Below, piece by piece: positions 17,768 through 26,542 of a stretch of DNA of 64,000 bases; positions within the stretch are counted from its first letter, which is position 1, and the number at the start of each line of letters is the position of its first letter. Where the stretch lies: assembly GCA_965199005.1 (NCBI GenBank), contig CBDAQK010000006.1, forward strand, positions 310,001-374,000, given 5' to 3'. The notes beneath the pieces are model-generated. The model had not been told where the DNA came from and searched no databases. It worked only from the letters and a program-made list of their open reading frames with translations. A program made the translations under genes and the position numbers. This DNA comes from LMUY01 sp965199005. Lineage in GTDB: Bacteria > Pseudomonadota > Alphaproteobacteria > Acetobacterales > Acetobacteraceae.

Positions 17768-19938
17768 CGGGCTCGCGTTCTCGGCTTCGTTGCCTTGGCG
17801 GGCGACCCCTCGGGCGTGCTGGGGGCGAAGATCAGCCCGCCTGTGACGGGGCTGGCCTCCACCAGCCGCACATCCAGGGTCTGCGCGAGATGGTAGGACA
17901 TCCGCGTCCGCCGTCCGGTCAACGATCTCGTCGCCTCATCATGCATCCAGAAATCGTCGGGCAGCGCCGATAGCGGCACCAGCCCACTTGCGCCCGTTGC
18001 CGATAAAGTGACGAACAAGCCGAAGCGCGTCACCCCGGAGACGCGGGCGGCGAACACCGCGCCGGTCTTGTCCGCCATATAGGCCGCCAAATAGCGGTCG
18101 ATCGCATCGCGCTCTGCCAGCGCCGCCCGCCGTTCCGTCGCGGTAATGTGGTCCGCGGTGTCCTCGAACCGCGCCGACTCGGCGTCGGTCAAACCGTCGG
18201 GTCCCACGCCAAGTCCGCGGATCAGTCCGCGATGGACGCAGAGGTCGGCGTAGCGGCGGATCGGGCTGGTGAAGTGGGCATAGCGTGGCAGCGCCAAGCC
18301 GAAATGCCCGATATTATCCGGCGAATATTGCGCCTGGCTTTGCGATCGCAATACGACTTCGTTGACCAGGGGCGCTGCCTCCGTATCCGCAACCTGTTTC
18401 AGCACGGCATCGAGGTCACGCGGATGGATCTGGCCCTGGGGGGGCAGCGAAACGCTCATGCCATGCAGGAACGAGCGCAATGCCTCCATCTTTTCGTCCG
18501 AGGGCGGGGCATGGATGCGGTACATGCACGATAGCCGGAGGTTCTCCAGGGCTTCCGCTGCGGCCACGTTCGCCAGCACCATGAACTCCTCGATCAAGCG
18601 ATGGCTGTCCAACCGCGGCCGCGGCGTGATGGCCAGCACCTGACCTCTATCGTCCAGAGTTACCTTTCGTTCCGGTAGGTCAAGATCAAGGGTGCCGCGC
18701 GCCTGCCGGGCTGCCAGAAGCGCCCGGAAGGCGGCGTAGAGTGGCGGAATCGGCAACCCGAGGTCGTCGCCGCGGTCCTGTGCGTCCTGCACCTGTTCGT
18801 ACGTCAGGCGGGCGACCGAGCGCATCAGGCCGCGGCCAAAGCGATGCGCGGTCTTCCGGCCTGCGGCATCGACCCGCATCTCGACGAATAGGCAGCCGCG
18901 CTCCTCGTCCGGGCGCAGGCTGCACCACCCGTTCGACAGCGCCTCCGGCAACATCGGCACCACGCGATCGGGGAAATAGACGCTGTTGCCGCGTTCCCAG
19001 GCGGTCCGGTCCAGCGGCGAGCCCGGCGTGACGTAATGCGCCACGTCGGCAATGGCGACGATCAGCCTATGGCCGTCCCCGTCCGGCTCGGCGAACACGG
19101 CGTCGTCGAAGTCGCGCGCATCCTCGCCGTCGATGGTGACCAGGGGGATGGCGCGCAGATCCTCCCGGCTGCCGAGCGGCACCGGACCGGCGGCCTCCGC
19201 CTGCTCGAGGGCGGCTGGGGCAAACACATCCGGGATGTCGTGGGTATGGATGCAGACCAGGCTGACGGATCGCGCGTCCCCAAGGCGGCCCAGCCGCTCG
19301 ACCACCCTGGCGGATTTCAGCCCGTAGCTTCGGCTGGGGAGCGGAATGCCCAGCACGATTTCGCCCTCTTCCGCCCCCGCCATATCCCCGGGAGCAACCT
19401 GCCAGTCCGCCTTCTGCCGGCGGTCCGTCGGTTGGATGCGGCCGCCAACCGCCAGGGCGTGGAAGACGCCCAGCACACGGCCGGGTGCATCGGTGAGCCG
19501 CTTGAGCGTGCGGCCTTCATATTTGTTGCCACCGATCGGGCGCAGACGGGCCAGCACGCGTTCACCCGGCGCCAAAGCCGGGGCGTCGCGATGTTCGGGC
19601 ACCATCAGCACCATCGGCGGCGGTCCATCCCCCTCCCACGCCACGGGGCGGGCGATGGCGTCGCCGTCCGGGTCGGTGCCGGTGACCTGCACGATGGTCG
19701 AATCCGGCAGGCGGCCCGGCGGCGTAAAACGGCGATGGCCGGCGGGAGCGATCACGCCTTCGCCGGCCAAGTCCTTCAGCAATCCACGCAGGGCGACGCG
19801 ATGTTCCGGACCAAGGCGGAACGCTCGCTCAACCTCCCGCTTGCCAACCCGGCCGTTGGAACCGCGGATGAAGTCGCGCACCGCCTCGCGGGAGGGGAGG
19901 GGAGAGGGTGGGGCGCCTTCCTTGCGCCGTCTTGCCAA
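17764..19938 (-). CDS. rnr: Ribonuclease R
   Basis: RNase R is a processive 3' to 5' exoribonuclease that degrades structured RNA and takes part in quality control with tmRNA/SmpB. The 724-residue product has an N-terminal winged-helix region, cold-shock domains, the RNB catalytic domain with DGEDARDFDDAVF and later FTSPIRRYADL, and a C-terminal S1 domain (VSGVTRFGLFVTL). The frame stays open into topA up to 20049. The likely start is the TTG at 19938, one base after the topA TGA. Compared with E. coli RNase R the Lys-rich C-tail is short. Confidence 0.92.
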   Translation of the reverse strand: MARRRKEGAPPSPLPSREAVRDFIRGSNGRVGKREVERAFRLGPEHRVALRGLLKDLAGEGVIAPAGHRRFTPPGRLPDSTIVQVTGTDPDGDAIARPVAWEGDGPPPMVLMVPEHRDAPALAPGERVLARLRPIGGNKYEGRTLKRLTDAPGRVLGVFHALAVGGRIQPTDRRQKADWQVAPGDMAGAEEGEIVLGIPLPSRSYGLKSARVVERLGRLGDARSVSLVCIHTHDIPDVFAPAALEQAEAAGPVPLGSREDLRAIPLVTIDGEDARDFDDAVFAEPDGDGHRLIVAIADVAHYVTPGSPLDRTAWERGNSVYFPDRVVPMLPEALSNGWCSLRPDEERGCLFVEMRVDAAGRKTAHRFGRGLMRSVARLTYEQVQDAQDRGDDLGLPIPPLYAAFRALLAARQARGTLDLDLPERKVTLDDRGQVLAITPRPRLDSHRLIEEFMVLANVAAAEALENLRLSCMYRIHAPPSDEKMEALRSFLHGMSVSLPPQGQIHPRDLDAVLKQVADTEAAPLVNEVVLRSQSQAQYSPDNIGHFGLALPRYAHFTSPIRRYADLCVHRGLIRGLGVGPDGLTDAESARFEDTADHITATERRAALAERDAIDRYLAAYMADKTGAVFAARVSGVTRFGLFVTLSATGASGLVPLSALPDDFWMHDEATRSLTGRRTRMSYHLAQTLDVRLVEASPVTGGLIFAPSTPEGSPAKATKPRTRAR

Positions 19939-19939
19939 G

Positions 19940-22633
19940 TCAGCCGGCCTTGCGCGCCTGGGTCGCAGGCGTCGTGGCCGCTGGCTTCTTCTTGGCAGCC
20001 GGCTTCTTCTTGGCCGCCGCTTTCTTTGCGGCGGGCTTCTTGGTGGCAAGCGTCACGGCAGCGGGCGTGTCCGCCGCCGTCTTGGGTGCCGCAGCCTTGC
20101 GGGCGCCCTTCTTGGCACCGGGCTTAGCCTTCAGCGGCTTACCCTTTTCGGCGAGCAGCGCCACCGCCTGGTCGATCGTCAGCTCCTCCATGGTGACGCC
20201 CCGGGGCAAGTTGGCAACGATGTTGCCCCCCTGGACGTAGGGCCCGAAGCGCCCCTTCTTCACCATCAACGGCTCGCCCGTCTTCGGGTGGGCGCCCAAG
20301 GAGCGGACGCTCTCCAGTTTTTTCTGGATGGCGTCCACGGCGCGGTTCAGCCCGATCGAGAGCACGTCGTCGTCTTTATCGAGGGAGGCAAAAATCGCGC
20401 CCATCTTCACATACGGGCCGAACCGGCCGATCCCCGCCAGCATCAGGTCGCCCGTCACCGGATGCGCCCCGATCTCCCGCGGCAGCGATAGCAGCCCCAG
20501 CGCCTGCTCCAGCGTGATGGTGTCGCCCTCTATGCCACGTGGCAACGAGGTTCGCCGCGGGCGTGCCTTCTTGTCCGCCGGGTCGGGTGCGCCCTGTTGC
20601 ACATACAGCCCATAGGGGCCGCGGCGCACGGTGATGTCCTCGCCAGTCTCGGGATGGTGGCCCAGCTCGCGCATCCCTTCCTTCAGGGTGCCGCCATCGT
20701 CCTCCCCGCCTTCGATCGCTAGCCGTCTGGTGTATTGGCAGGTGGGGTAGTTGGCGCAGCCGATGAACGAACCGTGCCGTCCCAGCTTCAATCCCAACCG
20801 GCCTTCATGGCAGGCCGGGCAAAGCCGCGGATCGCTGCCGTCTTCCTTGGCAGGGAAGAAATGCTCCCCGAGATCCTGGTCCAGCGCATCGATGACGTCG
20901 GAAATCTTCAATTCCCGGGTCTGTTCCACCGCGTGCGAAAAATCCCGCCAGAACATCTCCATCACCGTGCGCCAGTCCAGCCGGCCGTCGGACACATCGT
21001 CCAACTGCTCCTCCAGCCCAGCGGTGAATCCGGTGTCGACGTAGCGCTGGAAAAACGAGGTGAGGAATGCCGTCACCAGCCGGCCACGATCCTCCGGCAC
21101 GAAGCGCCGGTTCTCCATACGAACGTAGTTGCGGTCGCGTAGCACGGACAGGATGGAAGCGTATGTGGAGGGACGTCCGATCCCCAACTCCTCCATGCGC
21201 TTGACCAGACTGGCTTCGGAATAGCGCGGCGCCGGCTGGGTGAAGTGCTGCTCGGCCTCGACCTTGTCGCGACGCAGCGGGTCGCGCTCGTTCATCGGCG
21301 GCAGCATCCGCGACTCGTCCCGGCTGTCCCCCTCCGGCGCCTCGTCGGTTGCCTCGCGGTAGAGTTTGAGGAAGCCGTCGAACGCGACGATGGAGCCGTT
21401 GGCGCGCAGGTGGGTGCCGCCGGACGCGATATCCACGGCAACCTGGTCCAGTTCGGCGGATTGCATCTGGCTGGCGACCGCGCGCTTCCAAATAAGCTCG
21501 TAGACCCGGCGTTGTTCGTCGTTCAGATAGCGCGCCATGTCGGCTGGGGTGCGCGCGACGTCGGTCGGCCGGATCGCCTCGTGCGCTTCCTGCGCGTTTT
21601 TCGCCTTGGAGCTGTATTCCCGCGGGGCGCTGGGCAGGTAGTCGCGGCCATACACCTCGCCAACATGGTGGCGGATGGCGCTGATGGCTTCCTTGGCCAT
21701 CTGCACCCCGTCCGTCCGCATGTAGGAGATCAGCCCAACCGTCTCCCCGCCGATATCAACGCCTTCATAGAGTTGCTGGGCAACCCGCATCGCCGCTTGC
21801 GCGCCGAGGCCGAGCTTGCGACTGGCGTCCATCTGGAAGCTGGACGTGGCAAAGGGTGGCTGCGGGTGCCGCTTTACCCGGCGGCGCTCGACGGACGCGA
21901 CGGAGAATTGGCCGGCCTCCACAGCCGCTTTGGCCGCGGCGGCCTTTTCGGCCGTGTTCAGGTCGAACTGCTCGAGCTTCTTGCCATCGAGCTGGGTGAG
22001 GCGTGCGGTGAACGGCGCACCGGCCGGCGTGGTGAAATGCGCCTCGACCGTCCAGTACTCGCGGGCCCGGAAGGCCTCGATCTCGGCTTCCCGCTCGCAG
22101 ACCAGGCGCAGCGCCACCGATTGCACCCGGCCAGCCGACCGGCTGCCCGGCAATTTCCGCCACAGCACCGGGGAGAGGGTGAAGCCGACCAAATAGTCCA
22201 GCGCGCGCCGGGCGAGATAAGCCTCGATCAGCGGCTTATCCAGGTCCCGCGGATGGGCCATCGCATGCTGGACAGCGGTTTTGGTGATCTCGTTGAAGGT
22301 GATGCGCTGGACGTCGACGCCCTGCAGCGCCTTCTTTTCCTCCAGCATGGCGCGGACATGCCAGGAGATCGCCTCGCCCTCCCGGTCCGGGTCGGTGGCA
22401 AGCCATAACCGGTCGGCGCCCTTCAGCGCCTTGGCGATGGCGGCAATCTGCCGGTTCCCCCGCTCGTCCGCCGCCCAATCCATGGCGAACCCCTCCTCCG
22501 GACGGACGGACCCGTCCTTCGGAGGAAGGTCCCGCACATGGCCGAAGCTCGCGAGCACGGTAAATTTGTCGCCGAGGTACTTATTGATGGTCTTGGCCTT
22601 GGCGGGCGATTCAACGACGACGACGTCGGTCAT
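19940..22633 (-). CDS. topA: DNA topoisomerase I
   Basis: TopA relaxes negative supercoils by a type IA single-strand passage mechanism. The 897-residue protein starts at ATG 22633. The TOPRIM domain carries DPDREGEA (81-88) and the active-site tyrosine is Tyr304 in GLISYMRTDG. One zinc-finger-like Cys4 module is present (CPAC ... CANYPTC), followed by several topo-C repeats (GPYGLYVQ, GRFGPYVKMG, GRFGPYVQGG). A Lys/Ala/Pro-rich histone-like tail occupies about the last 60 residues. Length and layout are typical for alphaproteobacteria. It lies 13 bases downstream of dprA. Confidence 0.97.
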   Translation of the reverse strand: MTDVVVVESPAKAKTINKYLGDKFTVLASFGHVRDLPPKDGSVRPEEGFAMDWAADERGNRQIAAIAKALKGADRLWLATDPDREGEAISWHVRAMLEEKKALQGVDVQRITFNEITKTAVQHAMAHPRDLDKPLIEAYLARRALDYLVGFTLSPVLWRKLPGSRSAGRVQSVALRLVCEREAEIEAFRAREYWTVEAHFTTPAGAPFTARLTQLDGKKLEQFDLNTAEKAAAAKAAVEAGQFSVASVERRRVKRHPQPPFATSSFQMDASRKLGLGAQAAMRVAQQLYEGVDIGGETVGLISYMRTDGVQMAKEAISAIRHHVGEVYGRDYLPSAPREYSSKAKNAQEAHEAIRPTDVARTPADMARYLNDEQRRVYELIWKRAVASQMQSAELDQVAVDIASGGTHLRANGSIVAFDGFLKLYREATDEAPEGDSRDESRMLPPMNERDPLRRDKVEAEQHFTQPAPRYSEASLVKRMEELGIGRPSTYASILSVLRDRNYVRMENRRFVPEDRGRLVTAFLTSFFQRYVDTGFTAGLEEQLDDVSDGRLDWRTVMEMFWRDFSHAVEQTRELKISDVIDALDQDLGEHFFPAKEDGSDPRLCPACHEGRLGLKLGRHGSFIGCANYPTCQYTRRLAIEGGEDDGGTLKEGMRELGHHPETGEDITVRRGPYGLYVQQGAPDPADKKARPRRTSLPRGIEGDTITLEQALGLLSLPREIGAHPVTGDLMLAGIGRFGPYVKMGAIFASLDKDDDVLSIGLNRAVDAIQKKLESVRSLGAHPKTGEPLMVKKGRFGPYVQGGNIVANLPRGVTMEELTIDQAVALLAEKGKPLKAKPGAKKGARKAAAPKTAADTPAAVTLATKKPAAKKAAAKKKPAAKKKPAATTPATQARKAG

Positions 22634-22646
22634 GTGATCCTTGGCT

Positions 22647-23759
22647 TCAAGCGATGAGCGCAACGCGATGGCCTGGAAGGGTTTCCACCACCCCGTCCAG
22701 CTCCAACACCAACAGGACGGCCATCACAGTGGATGCGGACAGTTGGCAGCGCCGTATGAGATCGTCAACGGGCGTCGGCTCCGGACCGAGCAGCCCGAGT
22801 ACCTTAGTCTTGGCTTGGGGGCCATTTTCCGGCGGCTCGGGCGCAGACCAGGATGGCATCGTTTCCTGGAAACCAGGGAGCAATGGGTCGCCGGCGAGGG
22901 AGGGGAAATCCGGCAGTGCCTCGAGCACATCGATGGCCTGGCCCACCAGGATAGCCCCGTTCCGGATCAAATCGTTGGAGCCATGGCAGCGCGGGTCCAG
23001 CGGCGAGCCAGGCACGGCGAGCACCGTCCGGTGGGCGTCCAGGGCCAATTGCGCCGTGATCAGGGTGCCGGAGTTCCGCGCCGCCTCCACCACCACCACG
23101 GCCAGCGACAGGCCCGCGATGATGCGGTTGCGGCGGGGAAAATGGCGGCTCTGCGGCGCCGTGCCGAGCGGCGCTTCCGCGACCACCGCCCCGCGTTCAG
23201 CGATCCGGGCCTGCAATGCGGCGTTCTCGGCCGGGTATGCCACGTCCAGCCCACCGGCAATGGCGGCGATGGTCGTCCCGGTATGCAGAGCGCCGGTATG
23301 CGCGGCGGCATCGATCCCGCGGGCAAGGCCGGAGGCGATCACAATTTCGCGTGACGCGAGGTCTGCTGCCAATGCCTCCGCCATGCGCTGCCCATTGGCG
23401 GAGGCATTGCGGGCGCCGACCAGCCCGACCACCCGGCGGGAGAGCAAGGCGGCATCACCCAAGATGGAGATGGCGGAGGGGGCGCCCTCCAGCATCGCCA
23501 GCAGGTCTGGATAACCGGGCTCGCCCAGCACCAGCATCTGCCCGCCCATCCGGTGCAGCTGGTTCAGTTCCTGTTCGACGGCCGAGCGTTTGGCGACCAC
23601 CGGGGGCGCGGCCCGGCCCCCCGCCCGGGCGAGGCCGGGCAGAGCGTCGATGGCGGCTTCGGCGGAGGAAAACTGGCTGAGCAGCCGGCGGAAGGTGAGC
23701 GGCCCGATGCCGGAGGTCCGCGCCAGGCGGATACGTGCCAGGCGCTCGGACGGCGTCAC
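22647..23759 (-). CDS. dprA: DNA-processing protein DprA
   Basis: DprA binds incoming single-stranded DNA and loads RecA during natural transformation. The 370-residue protein starts at GTG 23759, overlapping the plsY stop as GTGA. An N-terminal helix-hairpin-helix/SAM-like part (GIGPLTFRRLLSQF) precedes the Rossmann-like DprA core with VGLVGARNAS, ASGLARGIDAAAH, IAAIAGGLDVAYPAEN and RNRIIAGLS. A C-terminal winged-helix (DML1-like) domain is visible at about 300-370. The long upstream extension of the open frame lies over plsY and is ignored. comEC at 28-30 kb is the other transformation gene here. Confidence 0.94.
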   Translation of the reverse strand: MTPSERLARIRLARTSGIGPLTFRRLLSQFSSAEAAIDALPGLARAGGRAAPPVVAKRSAVEQELNQLHRMGGQMLVLGEPGYPDLLAMLEGAPSAISILGDAALLSRRVVGLVGARNASANGQRMAEALAADLASREIVIASGLARGIDAAAHTGALHTGTTIAAIAGGLDVAYPAENAALQARIAERGAVVAEAPLGTAPQSRHFPRRNRIIAGLSLAVVVVEAARNSGTLITAQLALDAHRTVLAVPGSPLDPRCHGSNDLIRNGAILVGQAIDVLEALPDFPSLAGDPLLPGFQETMPSWSAPEPPENGPQAKTKVLGLLGPEPTPVDDLIRRCQLSASTVMAVLLVLELDGVVETLPGHRVALIA

Positions 23760-24325
23760 CGCTGGCCGATCCGCGGCTCGGTGCCGGCACGCAGCCGGGC
23801 GATGTTGGAGCGGTGGCGCCAGACGATCCAGGCCGCGATGACCGGAACGGGCCAGGGATACGGCGTGACGGTCAAGGCAATAAACGGCACCGCGGCGCAG
23901 GCCAACAAGGCGGCGAGCGAGGAAATGCGGGCGATGATGGCGGTGACCAGCCAGATCGCCATCACCGCCAAGCCGAGCGGCCAGGATATCGCATAAAGCA
24001 CGCCCGCGCCGGTCGCGACGCCTTTGCCGCCTTGGAAGCGCAACCAGGGGGTGAGGGTATGCCCGAGCACCGCCGCCAACCCCGCGACTGCCGCCGGGCC
24101 GCCCAACCAGCGGGCAATGAGGACGGCGGCCACGCCCTTCAACAAATCGAGCAGCATGGTGGCAGCGGCCAAATCCTTGCGGCCCGTGCGTAGGACGTTG
24201 GTGGCGCCAATACTGCCTGACCCGATACGGCGGATGTCGCCGAGGCCGGCGACCTGGGTCAGCAGCAGGCCAAACGGAATGGAGCCGAGCAGGAAACCGA
24301 TGACGATCGAAAGAACGGCGTTCAC
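23756..24325 (-). CDS. plsY: Glycerol-3-phosphate acyltransferase PlsY
   Basis: PlsY transfers an acyl group from acyl-phosphate to glycerol 3-phosphate, the first step of phospholipid synthesis, in the inner membrane. The 189-residue protein has about five membrane segments and the three conserved loops GSIPFGLLL, the IGSGSIGATNVLRTG substrate loop, and FQGGKGVATG. The start is GTG at 24325, overlapping the pyrC stop as GTGA. An ATG nine codons upstream would overlap pyrC further and is less likely. Confidence 0.94.
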   Translation of the reverse strand: MNAVLSIVIGFLLGSIPFGLLLTQVAGLGDIRRIGSGSIGATNVLRTGRKDLAAATMLLDLLKGVAAVLIARWLGGPAAVAGLAAVLGHTLTPWLRFQGGKGVATGAGVLYAISWPLGLAVMAIWLVTAIIARISSLAALLACAAVPFIALTVTPYPWPVPVIAAWIVWRHRSNIARLRAGTEPRIGQR

Positions 24326-25614
24326 CCAAACACCCGCCGTCCAGCCTTCCACGTGCCGGCCACGCGCCCCTCGAGCGCCCGCCCATCGAAGGGCGTATTG
24401 CGGGCCTTCCCCGGCAATGTCGCGGCTTCGACCCGCCAGGCCCGTTCCAGATCAAACAGGCAGAAATCGGCCGCGGCACCCCTGCTCAGACGCCCCGCAG
24501 GGCTCCCCAGCAGCGCAGCGGGGCGGGCAGTCAGCAGGGCGATGGCATCGGACAGGGCCAGGCCAGACCCATGCACCTGCGCCAGCGTCACCCCGAGAAG
24601 CGTCGCCAACCCGGCCCCGCCGGCGGAGGCTTGGGCAAACGGAAACCGCTTGTCGTCGGCATCCCTCGGCTGGTGGTCGGAGGCAATGGCATCCACCGTC
24701 CCATCGCGCAACGCCGCAGCGACGGCCATCCGGTCGCTCTCGGGACGCAGCGGCGGGGAGAGCTTGGCGTAGGTACGGAAGTCGCCGATCGCCGTTTCGT
24801 TCAAATCGAAATAGGGCGGTGCCGTGTCGCAGGTGACGTGCAGGCCCTCATCCTTTGCACGACGTATCAAATCGAGCGCGCGAGCCGTTGAAATATGCGC
24901 AAAGTGTACCGACCCGCCGGTCAGCCGGGCCAGGCTGATGTCGCGCGCGACCAGGATTTCCTCAGCCGCGGCGGGAATGCCCGGCAGGCCGAGCCGGGTG
25001 GCCAATTCTCCCTCGGTCGCGGCGCCGCCAGCGGCAAGGCTCGGGTCCTCCGGGTGCTGGATGATGCGAAAACCAAAGCCGCGCGCGTAGGACAACGCCA
25101 GCCGCATCATTCGCGCATTGCCGATGGCGTGCTGGCCGTCGGTGAAGGCCACCGCACCCGCTTCGCCGAGCAGCCCGATTTCCGCCAGTTCCTCGCCCCG
25201 GCAGCCGCGGGTCACGGCGCCGTAGGGCAGGATGGTCAAGCTGCCGGTTTCCTCCCCGCGGGCCCGTAGCAGACGCACCAGCGCCGGGTCGTCGATCGCG
25301 GGGGCGCTGTCGGGCAGGGCGGCCAGGGTGGTGATCCCTCCGGCGGCGGCGGCCTCGGCGGCGGAGGCGATGGTCTCGCGGTACTCGAACCCGGGTTCGC
25401 CGAGGGCCGCGCGCATGTCGACCAGGCCGGGGCACAGCACGGCGCCAGCCCCATCGATCTCCACGGCCCCGTCCGGGCGGCCAAGGCCGCTACCGTGGTC
25501 TGCGATCAGCCCGTCGCGGATCAGCAGCGCGCCGGGTGCGTCCAGGCCGGCTGACGGATCGAGCAGGCGGACGTTGGTGATGAGCGTGTCGGGCACGCGG
25601 CCCCGCTCAGACAT
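24322..25614 (-). CDS. pyrC: Dihydroorotase-like protein lacking the HxH metal motif (PyrC/PyrX type)
   Basis: The 430-residue amidohydrolase lies directly after pyrB and belongs to the dihydroorotase family that closes carbamoyl-aspartate to dihydroorotate. In active enzymes strand 1 reads DxHxHLREPG. Here the matching segment at 66-75 reads DMRAALGEPG, so both metal-binding histidines (positions 68 and 70) and the substrate arginine (72) are replaced by Arg, Ala and Gly. Later positions are kept: IIQHPED, FAHISTARA and the catalytic DAIASDHQPRD. This pattern matches the PyrX-type or pyrC' proteins, known as non-catalytic partners of aspartate carbamoyltransferase in Pseudomonas. A separate active dihydroorotase would then be needed elsewhere. 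Confidence 0.88.
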   Translation of the reverse strand: MSERGRVPDTLITNVRLLDPSAGLDAPGALLIRDGLIADHGSGLGRPDGAVEIDGAGAVLCPGLVDMRAALGEPGFEYRETIASAAEAAAAGGITTLAALPDSAPAIDDPALVRLLRARGEETGSLTILPYGAVTRGCRGEELAEIGLLGEAGAVAFTDGQHAIGNARMMRLALSYARGFGFRIIQHPEDPSLAAGGAATEGELATRLGLPGIPAAAEEILVARDISLARLTGGSVHFAHISTARALDLIRRAKDEGLHVTCDTAPPYFDLNETAIGDFRTYAKLSPPLRPESDRMAVAAALRDGTVDAIASDHQPRDADDKRFPFAQASAGGAGLATLLGVTLAQVHGSGLALSDAIALLTARPAALLGSPAGRLSRGAAADFCLFDLERAWRVEAATLPGKARNTPFDGRALEGRVAGTWKAGRRVFG

Positions 25615-26542
25615 TGCGGCGCGCCCGGCGGGACAGCACGTCGAGCACCGCCATGCGGACCGCCACCCCCATCTCCACCTGCTCGCGGATCAGCGAGCGC
25701 ACTGGATCATCTGCGACGGCGCTGTCGATCTCGACGCCCCGGTTCATGGGACCGGGATGCATGACCAGCGCGTCCGGCGATGCCTTGGACAGCCGGGCCG
25801 CATCCAGGCCGTAGAACCGGAAATACTCACGTGCCGAGGGGACCAGGCCGCGACTCATCCGCTCCTTCTGCAGGCGCAGCATCATCACGATGTCGGCGCC
25901 TTCCAGCCCGGCATCCATGTCATGAAACACCTCGACGCCCAGCCGTCCTGCCTCTGCCGGGATCAGCGTGGGTGGCCCCACGATGCGGACCCGGCTGCCC
26001 ATGGTGGTCAACAGGTGGATGTTCGACCGGGCAACCCGGGAATGCAGGATGTCGCCGCAGATGGCCACCGTCAGGCCCTGTAGCCGGCCCTTGCGGCGGC
26101 GGATGGTCAAGGCGTCCAGCAGCGCCTGCGTCGGGTGCTCGTGCAACCCATCCCCGGCATTGATCACCGCCGCATCCACCTTCTGCGCCAGCAGCAGCGG
26201 CGCCCCGGACTGGTCGTGCCGCACGACCAGCAGGTCGCACTGCATCGCGTTCAGCGTCCCCGCCGTGTCCAGCAGCGTCTCGCCCTTGTTCACCGACGAC
26301 GAGGAGACGGACATGTTGATCACGTCTGCCCCCAGCCGCTTGCCAGCCAGTTCGAAGGAGGTGCGGGTCCGTGTGCTATCCTCGAAGAACAGGTTGATGA
26401 GGGTGCGCCCGCGCAGGAGGTCGCGCTGTGTCTTGCCCGAGCGGTTGAGCAGTACGTAGCTCTCAGCCAGATCCAGCAGGTGTGCGATTTGCGGCGGATG
26501 CAGCCCTTCGATCGCCAGCAAATGGCGGCTGGGGAGGTTCAC
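25607..26542 (-). CDS. pyrB: Aspartate carbamoyltransferase catalytic subunit
   Basis: PyrB makes carbamoyl-aspartate from carbamoyl phosphate and aspartate, the committed pyrimidine step. The 311-residue protein carries the carbamoyl-phosphate loop STRTRTSFELAGKRLGAD, the HPTQALLDALTI motif, and MHPGPMNRGVEI near the C-terminus. Length is that of a catalytic chain; no pyrI regulatory gene is next to it. It starts with GTG, overlapping the gltX stop, and its end overlaps the pyrC-like gene by eight bases. That tight coupling fits the known PyrB-PyrX holoenzyme arrangement. Confidence 0.96.
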   Translation of the reverse strand: MNLPSRHLLAIEGLHPPQIAHLLDLAESYVLLNRSGKTQRDLLRGRTLINLFFEDSTRTRTSFELAGKRLGADVINMSVSSSSVNKGETLLDTAGTLNAMQCDLLVVRHDQSGAPLLLAQKVDAAVINAGDGLHEHPTQALLDALTIRRRKGRLQGLTVAICGDILHSRVARSNIHLLTTMGSRVRIVGPPTLIPAEAGRLGVEVFHDMDAGLEGADIVMMLRLQKERMSRGLVPSAREYFRFYGLDAARLSKASPDALVMHPGPMNRGVEIDSAVADDPVRSLIREQVEMGVAVRMAVLDVLSRRARRNV

